From assembly GCA_963920665.1 (NCBI GenBank), contig OY987271.1, positions 19,657,350-19,721,349 of the forward strand: DNA of 64,000 nucleotides, given 5' to 3'. Below, in pieces: positions 11,197 to 24,418 of the stretch (position 1 is its first letter; every line of letters starts with the position of its first letter). The position numbers were made by a program, and so were the translations under genes. This DNA is from Straminergon stramineum. Its lineage: Eukaryota; Streptophyta; Bryopsida; Hypnales; Calliergonaceae. The notes below the pieces were generated by a model. That model saw nothing but the letters and a program-made list of their open reading frames with translations. It was not told the origin of the DNA and ran no database searches.

Positions 11197-12675
11197 GCAA
11201 TTGAGCATATCTGGAGTGTAGGTATGTTGAGTGGAAAAAATTCCATATCTACAAAAATAGAATTAAAAGGATCCCATAATTTTTCATATTTTTATTTCTC
11301 AAAACAAAATTATGACATGAATTTTCTAGGTGAAGATTCAATTCATCCCATATTAGTGATATAGGTCATCCTATTTTTGACAAAGGGCTAGTTGCAAAAT
11401 CAAGAGTCCTATAGCCAATCATAATGTGCCATATGTACACTGTAATTGATTATTCATTCATCTCCACCTGCATGGAAATAGACCACCCTACATTGTCTAA
11501 ATAGAGGGATTGATCAAGAATGGGTCAACTACTATAAGTACCTTAGAGAAGCTATTTGTCAACTCACATATTTTTTTGAGATTGGAAAATTTGATTGAAA
11601 CCATTTGCGAGTAGAATGAAGACATTCCAACAAGAAATGAATTTTCTATGATTTTTCAAAGTTTGTTGGTACTTAATTGGTAAAGCCTACTTAGATAGAC
11701 CTATACTAAACCACATGTTGATGTTTTTCCTCCCCAAGTACATTGTCATGATGCTAAAGGGCTATTAAAATTGTGGTAATGGGTTGGCAACTAATGCATA
11801 TGGAAGGGCTTAATAGATGTCAGAATTAGGTAATTGATGACATTGTTCTACCTTAGTTAGTTGTCATAGGTCCATCGGTCCACTATCTACTCAATTCCAA
11901 ATTTTGAAGTTAGGGTAAGGTAGTGTGTTCTCGAAGCAACCATTTAGAAGTTGATTGCATTTTTAGGGAAGCTAAACCTTTGAAACAATTTCAGTGTATT
12001 TTTGTACTAGGAAGAAAAATGGAATTGTCATCAAACCCAAGTGAAGTTGTTTCATATTTTTTGGACCACTATGGAATTAGTTACAAATTTTTGAAGTTGA
12101 AATGTAGTGGTCACGAAAAGCAACCACCTCTTGAAATGCACACTATCTACTAATACACTAAAGAAAACAAAATGTGCCTTTATAATGTTCACTTTGAGAG
12201 TAGACTACTATATACTTTAACCTTGAGGATCCAAGATTCTTCCCAAACCTTTACACCTTAAAATGACTAGTGGAGACAATATGTATGGTTTTGTATTTTG
12301 TTCATTCAATAAAATTGCATGTACTAAAATCTAGCAAGACATAAATTGTTGGATTCAAAATTCAACAAGTAGCATCTTTCATTTGGCAAGAGGTCATTTC
12401 AATATCTAAACATTATCATGTTCAAATAGGGCACCAGATATGTAAAATACATTATCATTTTGCAACTTTTGAGGCATATAGGAGATGCAACAATGATCTA
12501 AAATTGTAAGTGCTATGTGTCATAAGATTTGTCTTAGTATGAATACACTTTGGGAACTATTGTATACATCAATACATGCACTTTGCATGTCAAATACATA
12601 AAACATACACCATGTCCTTGGGGCCATTTCACAATCCAAATTGGGCTTTTAAGACCTTTAATGGTTGAAGTTTAA
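11197..12675. other. AT-rich intergenic DNA, no gene seen
   Basis: Short open frames (for example 11923-12153) match nothing I recognise. No repeat boundaries identified. Confidence 0.6.
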
Positions 12676-13580
12676 TCCCTAGAGTTTCTTTTGTTCTTTC
12701 AAGCAAAAAATTATTCCAAGATGACTTGTTTTAAAGCAATTCAAATTTTTTGTCTTAATTATTATTTGTGTAGATCCACTTGTAGGACCTTTTATGCAAA
12801 ATACTAAAATTAGGTTGCACCTCACCAATTTTTCGACATTATGTATTATATAAATATGTATTGTTAATGTAGAAGGATGCAATAACATAAGAATCATATG
12901 TGTTGCATGGGTTGGTGCACTAGTTCTCGGCTTGGGTTTTAAGAGTCGCATGAGCCTCTATGTGGACAAGCAATAAGTCATGAAGTAACTTCTTTGGATA
13001 AGGCAACCTAATTTCTCTATCTTGTGTAGTTAACTTGTTGAAGTACATTCTCAAAAACATTCAAAGTCAAAACCTCACTAATTGCCAATCTTTAATTTCT
13101 AAAACAAGGTGTTTTCAAACCATCATAGACAGGAGGTTTCATCTTTCAAACTTTTTATAAAAAATTGTGCTTGACTGGCCTATAAATTTAGGGGTAAAAA
13201 TCTCATTATGAAGAAAATTAAGTTGTGAATACCAATATACAATGATTTTTTTAATAATAAACTTTCTTAATTCATTCTTGAAACTTAAGAAAATAAAAGG
13301 CTATACATACTGATGAGAATCTGACTTTAATGCTAACAAAATCAAGAAACTTAAAAAAATCCAATCCCAATAGAAAATGTTAAATACACAATCTATTTGC
13401 TATTGATGTGTTTTTACTAAAGCTTTTGAAAATTGAGTTCAAAATGAAAGAACTTCATTTACAATGTTTATGAACAAATGCCATGATTTCTCACAAATTG
13501 AAACTTGTTATAACTCTCATTTCATCAATCAAAGTAGAATACTTCAAAGCTTTTCACATACATTATACACATCTTTCAAA
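12676..13580 (+). mobile_element. Degenerate L-like element
   Basis: Starts after TTAA (12672-12675) with TCCCTAGAG, like the copy at 7768. Distally it has AAAATTGAGTTCAAAATGAAAG and CATCAATCAAAGTAGAATAC, corresponding to L blocks. The right terminus is not recognisable, so the end given is approximate. Confidence 0.4.
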
Positions 13581-14437
13581 CCAAACCCAATTGTTGTCCC
13601 ACATTGCATGAGATTGCTCATTAAAAAATGCTCATAATTTTAATAATATTCTTATAACGGCACAAAAAAATCTTAACATGAAGAATGATGATAATTAGAA
13701 GTTGTACTAAAAGAACCCACAAAAAATCAAATATCAAAGGTCTCTAGAGTGTGTCAAAAAATAAAAACAATCATTTTAGTCAATAAACATTTAACTTTGT
13801 ATTTGAAATATTACTATGTACATGACCCTAAGTTTTGACATACTAATAACTTGAATGTTTTTACTGCATGTTAAATCATTGATTGACTTTGTAAGGAATC
13901 TTATATAGAATCTAAAAATTAATTATTTTGACATGCAAGTGTTGAAATCAGATAGCAAGTAGTCAAGTACACAACAATGTTATATGCCAGGTCTTTCATG
14001 TTTGAGGAGTCTTTGAGCCTATGATGCAATCAAGCATCCTTGAGCCCATAATGCAATAACCTTCAAAATTTGTAAATATTCAAAATCTTATTAATTTATT
14101 ATATAAAATCATCTTTAAAATGGATATGAAAAATTGAAATAATTGTATAATTTTTTTTGATATTTTATTCAAAATTTAGAAAAATAAATGACCCCCTGAA
14201 GATCATTGCATCCCCAAAATGAATGTGTCTTAGTCAAACTTGATTATAACTTTCAAAGTATCTATTTTTTTATTTTGATTAAATTTTAAAAATGAAACCC
14301 AATAAATAGTCTTTCTATTTCATTTCAAAACTTTGAAGACATCCAAAAATTTAATGAATTATTATAAATAAAAATTTCATGTGTTAAACTCCAAATAATA
14401 TACTATTGTATGTATTCCATTCATATTTTCTTCTTAA
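13581..14437. other. AT-rich intergenic DNA, no gene seen
   Basis: No open frame or repeat boundary of note up to the TTAA at 14434-14437. Confidence 0.6.
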
Positions 14438-15323
14438 CCCCTAAATGTATTTGACTATGTTTTCACCAAAAACGCTCCAAAACTGTCATCTCTAGTACAA
14501 GTACCAAATTTTAGAAAAAATACATTTTTGGACAAATATAACCATGGGATCTTGTAGTAATCTGGTTTGGAAAGATGTGTAAAAAATTTCAGAAATTTCC
14601 ACCGTTTGGATTGCAAGATATAAGAATTTGAAGGACAAAAAAACTTTTTTTGGCCTTGCAAAAATCCGGGCAGCTGGACTTCACAAGGTCAGATTATTAT
14701 GAAAAAATGTCCAAAATGGTTGTAACTCTTTGGATTCATTTTTCAAGTCATGTTGGCTATATGTTTGAAAAAGTTTAGATCATCTAGAATAATTTATTTA
14801 TGGAATTGAAAAATTCCAATCCCAATGGTTAAATTGTTATAGTAAACAATCTACACCTCACCTTTTTATTTTTTTTCCAAAAATATTTAAAATTGAGTTA
14901 AATAAAGGTCTTCAAAGTTTATTTTAGAGTAGAGATTCCATTACTACCCACAAACTACCCACAACTAAAAGTCTTCATAACTTTTATCTCATAAATCAAA
15001 ATGGAATGATTCAAAGCTTTCTATATCTATATCTATATAAATATAAATCAGGAAAATAAATTTCAAATTTTTATTTTTTTAAAAAGTGATTTTTAAAGAA
15101 GTTTTTTTTGCTGCCCAGTCTGCCCGTTGAGCAATGAAAACAACATATCATACAATAACTTTTTAACCATGTATTCAAAAGTTATGAAAATTGTTGAGTC
15201 TTAAAGCTACTCCTCAGGCACATGTTGTGTGAAAATTTCAAAGAAAAAAAATAAAAATTCCATTTGTAGTGAGCTGCCCGAAATCACTATGTTGCCAAAA
15301 AACATTGTTTGGTCCTTTAGGGG
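14438..15323 (+). mobile_element. L-family TTAA element, reference copy
   Basis: 886 bp between TTAA 14434-14437 and TTAA 15324-15327. Ends are CCCCTAAATG and CCTTTAGGGG, giving inverted termini. No ORF above about 70 codons, so non-autonomous. The whole order of blocks recurs at 45508-46434 in the same orientation and at 9894-10829 inverted. Confidence 0.85.
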
Positions 15324-17560
15324 TTAAAAATAATTTTCAAGCTTGATTATAAATGATCGTTTCTCATTTTAATCCTTGTCTTTGGTCAATTCCCAAATTA
15401 TTCTAATGTAGTCTATGTACTAATTGATAGTTGTATAAATATATAGATGAAGTTTGGATGAAAGCTTGATGATTATCATATGTTCAATTTGAGTAAGATT
15501 GTCACATTGGATAACCAAATATGTTGGTTGGACACGAACAAGATGAATTGTCAATCATGACAAATATGGTTTCTTATGGTTTGGATTTGAAGGTTTGAAA
15601 AAAATGAACTAGTTAGTGACAAGATGAGGTTCCTCAACATGGAGTTTCATGTTGAAAAATGATGCCAACAAATAGGAATCTGACACCAAATGCATAAGGA
15701 ATTGAAATTGAGGGTAGGTGAAGCCTTTGCAACGGGATTGGTGCATGCTAATTCATTGAATCCAATTGTCAGTACCCACTCCAAATTTGTTGAAGCCTAC
15801 TTCTTACCCATTGGCTCCTAGGTGGACAATATGTGGACAAATGTGGCTTGTATTTTAGAATTGAAATTTCTTTTTACTAGTTATTTGTAGTGATATAAAC
15901 TAATGAGTAATGGGATAGAGGTTTCTCAATATGGGATTCCATGTTGGAAACTAACACCAATGAACAAGGACATGATACCAATCAATTTGAACATGACACC
16001 AATGGGTAGGAACCTAGACCAATGGATAGGGATCTAACATCAAGGTTAGGAAGGCAAAAAGGAAGTTGACATTTGGGATAGATTGCATATACATACATTG
16101 CTTTCAACCATTGGTGCCTACTCTTTATCCATGGGTTTCTACTTCCTATCCATTGGTAGACACTTCCTATCTATTGATATACTTTCTACATTCAATTGTT
16201 TTAAAATATGTTTACTATTTTTAAACACCTCCTAATAGGAAGTCTACCTTTGCCATTAGGGGGGGGGGGGGGGGGGGGTAGTACTATTTCCAACCCAAAA
16301 ATGTAAATTTGAAGGTCAAAATTAGGGGACAAAGACTTCTATGAAAATTACACAAGACCACAAAGATATTTTTTTTAATTGTAAAGTGTCCACCTTCCAC
16401 ATACACTCAAAGCACACTACCTATGTGCAAGTGTAGAGAACGTAATTTTTTTTCCTTGGAGATGCAAATAAGCAAGAAGGAGCATCTTTAGTTTAGAAAA
16501 ATGGAAAAAATTTCGTCTATTTTTTTGAATTTAAAAAACTATTTTCTAAAAATCAAAAATCAAAGAATCTATTTTTTTTTCATTTTTCATTGTTCTTTTT
16601 TATGCATAACTCTTACGGACAATTTTTTCTAAGCTTGAATTTTTAAACACATAATATTTAAAATTCTTCACAAATCAACAATATTTTTTTTCATTCAAAA
16701 AACTTATTCCAAAAGTCACTATATTCACTAGAATAGTAGAATAGGTCTTTTTGAGATAAAGACAACATGTATTCCTTGCAATGACCCTATAATTGTATTT
16801 GATTACCTTACATCATATAAAAAAAATCAAGTTTTTGTACAAAAAGAAATCCTTAGATTCCTAATTATTTTCAAGAAAATTCAATCCTAAATATCTATTT
16901 TTAAATAATATTATTTATAGATACATGAAAGTCTATGTATAGATTCAACTAGAGAAAGTAAAAGTTCACTTAGAATGTTACTTTATGATAATATTGGTGT
17001 GCATCCAATGATGCAAATTGTAGCATATTTTGTGTAACTACAAGAGTGTATACAATTAAAATGTTTGTGTGCTACTTATTGATGCCTTTACACTTATAGC
17101 CATATAGAAATTTTAAAAAATTGAATGAGAAAACTATTTAAAAATGAATCTAGACATTCTATTTTTATTTTAATTTTTGGCACAAATAGGTGCTAGGTTT
17201 ATTGCATTAAAATAATTAGTATTATATACAACTTGAGCTAAATGTTGAGGCTAGGTTGAAAAATGATAATCAATGTATCCTATACCTCCCACGAGAAGGT
17301 TGTAGCATCAAGACATTATATAGCCTCATTGTAAACAAATGAACCCATTTCAAGATAGATAGAGTTGAAGGTAGACAAAGCATTCATGACTGTACTTGGT
17401 TTCCTAGTGACTTTGGCTCTAGTTGTACTCTAAGTTACTTGGGCATATTCCAAGAAGCTTGACCATAAAATTTGGGACACATACTCATGTTTTCATCTAA
17501 TTTAGTTGAAAACAAAATGATTCCTGATAATTTATATGTCACACAACAGGTTTTTTAACA
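15324..17560. other. AT-rich intergenic DNA with a G20 tract
   Basis: No gene seen. A run of 20 G lies at 16259-16278. Around 15950-16200 there is weak repetition of ACCAATGG/GGATAGG words. Nothing else recognisable. Confidence 0.6.
16259..16278 (+). repeat. Poly-G tract, 20 bases
   Basis: Uninterrupted run of G in otherwise AT-rich DNA. It could be genuine, or inflated or deflated by sequencing error. Confidence 0.8.
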
Positions 17561-17565
17561 ATCAT

Positions 17566-18740
17566 CTATAACCAACTCATTTTCTTGTATTTTGGGGGTA
17601 GCAAGTGTGCAAAGATAGCTTGCAACCATTCACACAATTCATTATCATCCTTTCCAATTGGATTAACAAATTTGGAGAGCAGCTTGGCAAAATACTTATA
17701 AATTTTTTGTGAAGCATTGCAACTCCAAAACTTGTACATGACATTCTCTTTTGCATGGAACTCAAAGATGGGGCAAAATTTGTCCACTAAAGTGGACTCT
17801 TTACCTCTATGAATATTATCTACAATGGCTTTGTGCAATAATTGCCAAATTAGCAAGGATTCTTGTTGAGCTCACTCCTTATTTTAGATGTCAATCTAAA
17901 TTAACTTGAAACAAGAGGTCCATTGTTTTGCAACTAGATTTGAGAGTGAGTGGTGTGTCTGCAATATAGCTTGACCTTGGTTAATTGTGTATTCTATGAG
18001 TCCTTTACCATTACTCCATTGTATGCAAGTAGGATCAAAGTTGAGCTCTTGGACCCTATCATAGAAGAAGAATACATCCATTTTATGTTGTTCCCTTTGG
18101 ATGGCATAGACATGTACTTTGAGAGATGTGCTAGTGATTTTGCCAATCCTCAACCTATTGGGTATTCCTAAAGTGTGTAGGGTGGGGGATAGTACATTGA
18201 AGGTTTGTGTCACTTGCTCAACTAAAATAGATATGGTGTGATTGGGAATCAATTTCCTTGAGCATTCATGTTGTTGGAAGACTAAGATGATATTAGGATC
18301 CTTTTATTTGATATAGATTTTGATCTATTATTCCAAGCCTGGGGACTTGCTACAGATATTTCCTGAGTCTATTGGCCTCCCCTTTGAATCTTTGTTGCCT
18401 TGCCTTCCAACTTTAGACATCCAAAGAAAAGAGATTGTAGGAAGTCTAAAGTTGATCACCCATCATCACCTGTTTAATGTTGTTATCTACACATCCTTGT
18501 GATTCTGTAGGCTAGCCTTGAAGAGGGTTGAGCTTCATTGCTTGGAGAATCCCATTGTGATCAAGGATTTGTGGACATTGGTCTATAGAAGCACACTCAA
18601 CCATCCTTCAAAATTGTTGGGGTGCTCTATTTTGATCTTGGGGAATAGGACCGTCTTTGATACATTAGCTGTTCTCTATCCAAATTTGGAGTTTGTAGAT
18701 AATATTGTAATGTTTTCAACATTACAATACAAACTTTAGA
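17566..18740 (-). pseudogene. LINE (non-LTR retrotransposon) ORF2 relic, 3' part
   Basis: Read leftwards, decayed frames from 18740 to 17566 resemble the distal part of a plant LINE ORF2. The last frame (17566-17856) looks like the zinc-binding region that follows reverse transcriptase: WQLLHKAI, then a cysteine in FCPIFEFHAKE, then KFWSCNASQKIYKYFAKLL. This corresponds to the family pattern W(R/K)..H..I..C..C...E...H..F.C..A...W with some Cys/His lost. Upstream, 17896-18252 contains CIQWSNGKGLIEYTINQGQA, and 18518-18739 gives further fragments between stops. Frames are broken repeatedly and the 5' half is absent, so it cannot be active. The class call rests on the zinc-knuckle-like frame alone. 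Confidence 0.5.
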
Positions 18741-18875
18741 ATTTTTATTGGCTAAATTACAAAGTTAAAAATGCAATCCACAATTAGTTTGGAATCTAAG
18801 CTTATTGACATACCTCAACACTAATTCAAGTATTTATTATTAGATTAGAAGGTCAATCCCCATATATTAGTATAT

Positions 18876-19138
18876 ACTAGTGTGTCATGTGTCGTTGACA
18901 CAATAATTGCCAAAGTTAAAATAATTTTCTAATTTTTTGATACAAATAAACCTTTGAAATTCAATAACTTTCACATTGTAGGTTGAAACTTCACAAAACA
19001 AAGCCTGTGTACCCCTCCTCGCGAAGAGCTTTTTGATGGTACCATGTATGTACACAACAGGGGGGTGCGTGGTCTAGGAGATCTCACCAAAATAAACAAA
19101 CAAAACAAAACAAACAAACAAATAAACAAACAAACAAC
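18876..19138 (+). repeat. Dispersed copy of the ACTAGTGTG/(AAAC)n repeat
   Basis: Same order as 3276-4090: ACTAGTGTG, TCAATAACTTTCACA, AAAGCCTGTGTACCCCTCCTC, GGAGATCTCACC and an (AAAC)n tail. It is followed by AACTTAAGGTATGGA, which also occurs between tandem copies 2 and 3. That shared piece is therefore part of the unit. Confidence 0.8.
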
Positions 19139-19708
19139 CTAACTTAAGGTATGGATTGTGGTGTATTAGCGTAGAAATTTACATAGAATGATATTTTGAG
19201 ATCTTGAGCATTATGAAATGCAACCTTCTTGTACCATTTGATGTAGTGCAAGAATTATGAAATTTGACCAATTTGCACAATGTTCTAGATCTATGTGAAC
19301 CAATTCCACGATATTCAAAATTATATGCTTGGAGTGAATAATGGGTTAAAAAGCATCAAAAAAATTGGCTGCACCCACTATCTATCTTTGAATAATAATA
19401 AAATGACCTTAAACTAGTTCTTTAGAATTTTTTGCCTTAGAAACTCATGGATAGATGTGAAAAAATTTAGATGGTGTAAGATGTTTTAAATGATTGATTC
19501 TTACCAAAAACAATCTTAATTTTTTTTAACTTTAAGAAATTTATGAAAACTTGAGTGAATAATTGAAATCAGCCTTCTCAATTGCCTTGGTAAAATACCT
19601 AAATGTGATCCTAAAATCTAAATTGTATTGTATGCAATTATGCATTTGAATTTGGACTTGGGAAGGTCCATGAAAGGGACAACCCTACAAGCTTAGATGC
19701 TCTCTTAA
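19139..19708. other. AT-rich intergenic DNA, no gene seen
   Basis: No open frame or repeat boundary of note. Confidence 0.6.
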
Positions 19709-20330
19709 CCTCTAAAGGACCATATAATTCTTCACATGACAAATGGAAGTTTGGATAGGTTCCTAAGATCTAAATTTTTGGCTTGGCTGTTTGAAACTTT
19801 TCAAAGATAGAATAAAAGATTAGCTTCATGGGAATATGATTTGTATTTCAATTAGTGCCTAGGAGCAAAAGTTATGCGACTTATGGGTTAATAAGCTCTT
19901 TTTTTTACATTGTCCAACAACAATAAAATGACAAAAATTTGAAAGAATTGTTTTATAATTTATTAATAAAAAAATATATTTTTACATGGAATGGTTTGTT
20001 TCATTTCATTTGGATAAGTGTTGAGAAAGCTATGGAGCATTTTATTTGGAGGGCAATCATAGCATCTTCTTTAAAAAATTAACATAGGGGATTCGTTTCT
20101 TATCTCAATTTTTGTATTTTAAAAAGAGTTCTACAAGGTTAAGTTTGATTATTAGAATAATCTCACTATTGGGATTAGTGTATTTCAATTCTATCTCATA
20201 GTGATTAATGAATTACTTATTCTTCTATTTCATATTAATTTTTAAATATTTTTTCCTAGACTTTCAATTCAATGATTTATGATTGAGTTTTTCAAATTCA
20301 AACTCTATAGTGCAAAAGATTTAATCCTTA
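19709..20330 (-). mobile_element. Truncated L-family TTAA element
   Basis: Begins CCTCTAAAGGAC after TTAA 19705-19708 and follows the order of the 6009-6926 copy (GAGCAAAAGTTATG, ATGGAATGGTTTGTTTCATTTC, ATTGGGATTAGTG). It stops where a new TTAA plus TCCTTAAAGG begins near 20328-20331. The distal third is missing. Confidence 0.55.
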
Positions 20331-23300
20331 AAGGTCCAAGCATCCCCAAAGCAGATGTGCCTCAACCTCAATTGCAACTTTCAAAATAACTATTTTTGGA
20401 ATTTGATTCCAACCAAGAAAACAAAGCTTGGAAATTTTTGTTTCAACTCTATTTTGAAATTTTGAGAAATGTCAAAAATTCAAAGAGTTGTTGCACTTGA
20501 AAGCTCCATGTGCTAGAATTTAAATAACACAATATGTTGTGTTTTTCATTCATATTTTTTTTTCTTGGAATGTATTCTAATTTTAAATTATAAAATCATA
20601 TTCTCATTCTACCCTTCATTTATGGTAAAAATTACAATTTATTCTAATATATATTGATATAATTTTATTTCCATCTATAGCTTTAAAAAATCACAATAAT
20701 TTGATTTTTCCATCAAAATTCTTGGAAAAATACAACATAAAAAGTTCATGAATTTTCCACTAGCAAAAAACATCAAAATTTTACACTATAATTAAATAAA
20801 GGACAAATTTTGTTTAATAGTCAAATTTGACTTCAAGGTCTTTTTTGTGGCTTTTAGGGTGTAAGAAATAAAATAACGAATTGAAAATTTTTGACACTAA
20901 TTTCTAATGCTACTTGTACTTTTCAAGAAAATTTCATTAGGGGAGATTTGAGGGCATAGAGAGATTGTTTCAAGCCTATTCTTGTGTTGGGAACGAGCCA
21001 CTATTGTCGAAAAAAGAATATTAAAAGAGTATTAAAAAAAATGAAAAAAAAATGAAAAAAATTTAAATTTAAATTTAAATTTAAAATTTAATTTAAGAAA
21101 TGAAATAAATAAATAAATATTATTATCTCATGTGGCAATGTTATTGCCACATCAAATCGTTGTTGTGGCAACGTTCCTTGCTATTTGAGAACTTTGAGAA
21201 CTTGCAATCTTCAAAGGACTGAAATCCCCTCTAATGCCAATGATTTGGACTTTTTTTTTTCTATTTTTACTCATTTATGTTCAATTTTTGCTACAAAAAT
21301 GATAACAATTACAATCTTTTACAAAACAAATTGAAATTTCTCAAAGTGATATAGAATTCAAAGTTTATATAGTAATAAAAATATAAAATTGTTGTTTGAA
21401 TACAATTTAAGAGGCTAAATTCAGCTCAAAGAAGAAGTTTGACCATTTTACAATGGATCAAGTCCTTTCAGCATTAACAAAACCCATAAAGGGCATTCCA
21501 TATTTTCCTTAGTTAAATTTCCTTAGTTTTTAATATAAAAATGTACATTTTAAAAATATCATATTTTTTCCTATAATAATATATAACTGGAATTTAACTT
21601 CATTCTTATTATAATTAAAAACATTAAAATGAATTTTATATGATTTTAAAAAGTATTTCCTTTGTGAAAATCAGGGTAATTAGAAAAATACCTAAAATAA
21701 TATGAAATTCTTAGCAAAAATATAATTGATACTGATAAGCCTCATGGAGTAATTGGTGGACACCTTGAGCTCACATTAAAGAAATCTTGATAGAAAAGTT
21801 CAAAAGTGGTGAATTTGAAGTTTTCAAGATACTATCTTCAAAGTGTCACAAAAATTATGATTATAATTATTTTGGAAAACTAAATTGGAAGAAAAGATAG
21901 ATAATTAGAACTACATTCTCTTAACACCTCATTGCCTAAGGCCTGAATAGGTTTAAAAACAACATTCCTTTTAAAGTGTTATTGATATAATTTTCACTAA
22001 GTAATAGAGATCTCAACTGTACAATCTTGTAGTGCACTTGTTGTAGATGATGTGCATCAAATTTGGTGTCATTTGACTCCATAGATTGCAAGATTATAAT
22101 GTTTTAGTGTTAAAAAGGATCCTGAAATTTTCCTAAAAACACATTTGGAGGCAAAATTTGGTTTCTAAATCTACTTAAACGAAGAAATTTTAAACTCTAA
22201 AGTGATTCAAAATTGGGGAGATTACTCTTGAGTTTTAGAAAACTATGTGAGTTAAAAGATAGGGTCCATTTAATTCAAAAGGGAAATTTTTTATATAATA
22301 TCTAGGGCTATTCTAGAGTCCATAAAATTCTACATACTTTAATATATATAAATTAGGCTACATAAAAACATCATGTAGTAGGAATTTGTACTAATAAGTT
22401 AGCCTACACAAAATAGGGGCCATGCAAATTTTTCATAGTATTATGAGTATAGACAAGGACAAATAATTTCATGTGGATGATAAAATGGACAGAATTAAAA
22501 AAATTCGCAATGAAGGGTGGTTGATAAAAATTGTGCCACAATACTAATAGTGTATATATCAAAAAAATTAAATGCAAATGTAAAGCACTAACCATAAATG
22601 GTAGAAATTGTCACATTGCACAAATAGGGAGGTTTATCTTAGTGGATTCAATGCCCCCAAAATTATACAATATGAGAATAGAGTTTTTAGTTCATTTAAC
22701 TTCAATCTTTGAAGTGATATATATTGAATACACTCAATCATATTGAATGGGATGTTCACAACTAATTCAATGGGGATTCTAAAGTGTTCAATGGTAAATT
22801 TGTTATTAAAAACTATCACTTGTTCAATGACACTTGAATCAAATTGATTGTTCTTGGTTTCATAGTGTATCCCTAGCCTATATATGCATGTAGTAGAGGT
22901 AAGGGAAAATTTGAAAAGAAGGGTGGTAGTTGGAAAAATTTGGATACTTTAATATTATATGTAAGATAGCCCCATTTAAAAATGGAATGAATATATTTAC
23001 AAAAAAACATAGGGTATTGGAAATACACTCTCATAGCTTTTTATGTAAACATATGGTCATCTTAAATGCAATGATGAAGGTAAATAGCTCAACATCAAAT
23101 ACCCTCTTAACTAAGGTGTATCCTTGAATTACAAGGAATGATCTCCTTAGGGATTCAAAATAAGCATACAAACACATTGATGAAAAAAAATATCATTCAA
23201 TTGACTCATTGTGTTTGCAAAATGACTTTGAAATGTTAAAAAATCGCAAGAAAAGTTGCAAAAAACACATAAAAAATTGAACCTCCTCCTACTAAAATGC

Positions 23301-23835
23301 TTCTCAATCACTCATAACTTCTTGGATTGATATGAAAATTCATACACACAAACTAGACTTGTATGTGCAACTTTTTCAAAAAACACTGTTGGAAGCAAAC
23401 ATTGTATGAATAAGAAACAAGTTGCTGAAGTTCATTGTATTCCAAAAATGTTGGGATTTTGAACTTCAAATTGCTCACAGACATTCAAAATGACCTAGAT
23501 TGATATGAAAATTCTATCACAATAACTAGACTTCAAAGGGAACATAACCCAACAAATTTTATTGAAAAAGAATTTATTATGAAGGAGATACAAGCCCCTA
23601 AAGTTGCAACCATCAAATGTAGTTTGGTAAACTCAAATTGAACTTGTGAACTTCAATTGGCTTCTAAAATTTTTGTACATCTTGGATTGATGTGAAAATT
23701 TTACAACTCAAACTAGAAGAAAGAACACACATTTTCCAACAAGTTTTATTGAATTAGGACATTGGATGCAAAAGTTACAATACTTTGAATTTGACCCAAG
23801 GATACTTTTTGTCCCCTTCAACGGTGTAGGGTTAA
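20331..23835. other. AT-rich intergenic DNA, no gene seen
   Basis: Contains an (AAATTT)n run at 21061-21087. A loosely repeated theme, TTGGATTGATATGAAAATT...ACTAGAC, recurs near 23320, 23490 and 23690 (spacing about 180-200 bp). Open frames are short and AT-biased. Confidence 0.6.
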
Positions 23836-24189
23836 TAAAGCTTAAAGACATTCAAAATCAAAGAACCATATGAAATTTAAGTTTGACTTTTTACTATGTC
23901 CCTTGGGTTTGGTTTGTTCTTTAAAGGGTAAAGAGGATTCAAAGTCTTACAATCTAATCATGCAAGGTACCAAAAAAAGAGGTTTCTTCACATTGAACAC
24001 AAAATATCTTGCAATCTATCTGACCAAAGTTTCTAAATTTCTTTCACACATTTAAAAACTAGTTTGGTGCAAGATACTACTATTAGATGTGAAATAAAAA
24101 CAAATTTCAATTTTTTTGGTTCTTCTTTCAACTGAAATGACAGTTTTGAGTGTTTTTTGATGGAGAAGAAGGACTCACTCTTTTAGAGA
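23836..24189 (-). mobile_element. L-family fragment, distal end
   Basis: Carries the L landmarks TATCTTGCAATCTATC, GTGCAAGATACTAC and AAATGACAGTTTTGAGTG. It lies between TTAA 23832-23835 and TTAA 24190-24193, the latter shared with the S element that follows. Confidence 0.55.
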
Positions 24190-24193
24190 TTAA

Positions 24194-24414
24194 CCTTTAA
24201 AGGAAAGAGTGGTGATTGTGGAGATCATCCCTTTCAAAACTGTGTGACATCATCTACTTTTAAAAAATAAAAAATATTCATTGGAGGTCAAACCACTATG
24301 CATGATTTCTCTTTTTTTCACAAAATTCTGAGGATGAACAATTGCACTATTGTCCTACATTGGAAGATTCTTGTCATCCATTGGACAAAAAATGTCCTCG
24401 ATGTCTTTTAAGGG
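24194..24414 (-). mobile_element. S-family TTAA element at edge of BAGP1-like gene island
   Basis: 221 bp, reverse orientation, between TTAA 24190-24193 and TTAA 24415-24418. Starts CCTTTAAAGG, ends TTTTAAGGG. Contains CATCATCTACTTTTAAAAAA, ATTCATTGGAGGTCAAACCA and CTTGTCATCCATTGGACA. GC content rises directly after its right TTAA. Confidence 0.85.
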
Positions 24415-24418
24415 TTAA

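Noticed and set aside
17950..18739. Plus-strand frames opposite the LINE relic
   Set aside because: They are shadows. The minus-strand frames carry the zinc-knuckle-like motif.
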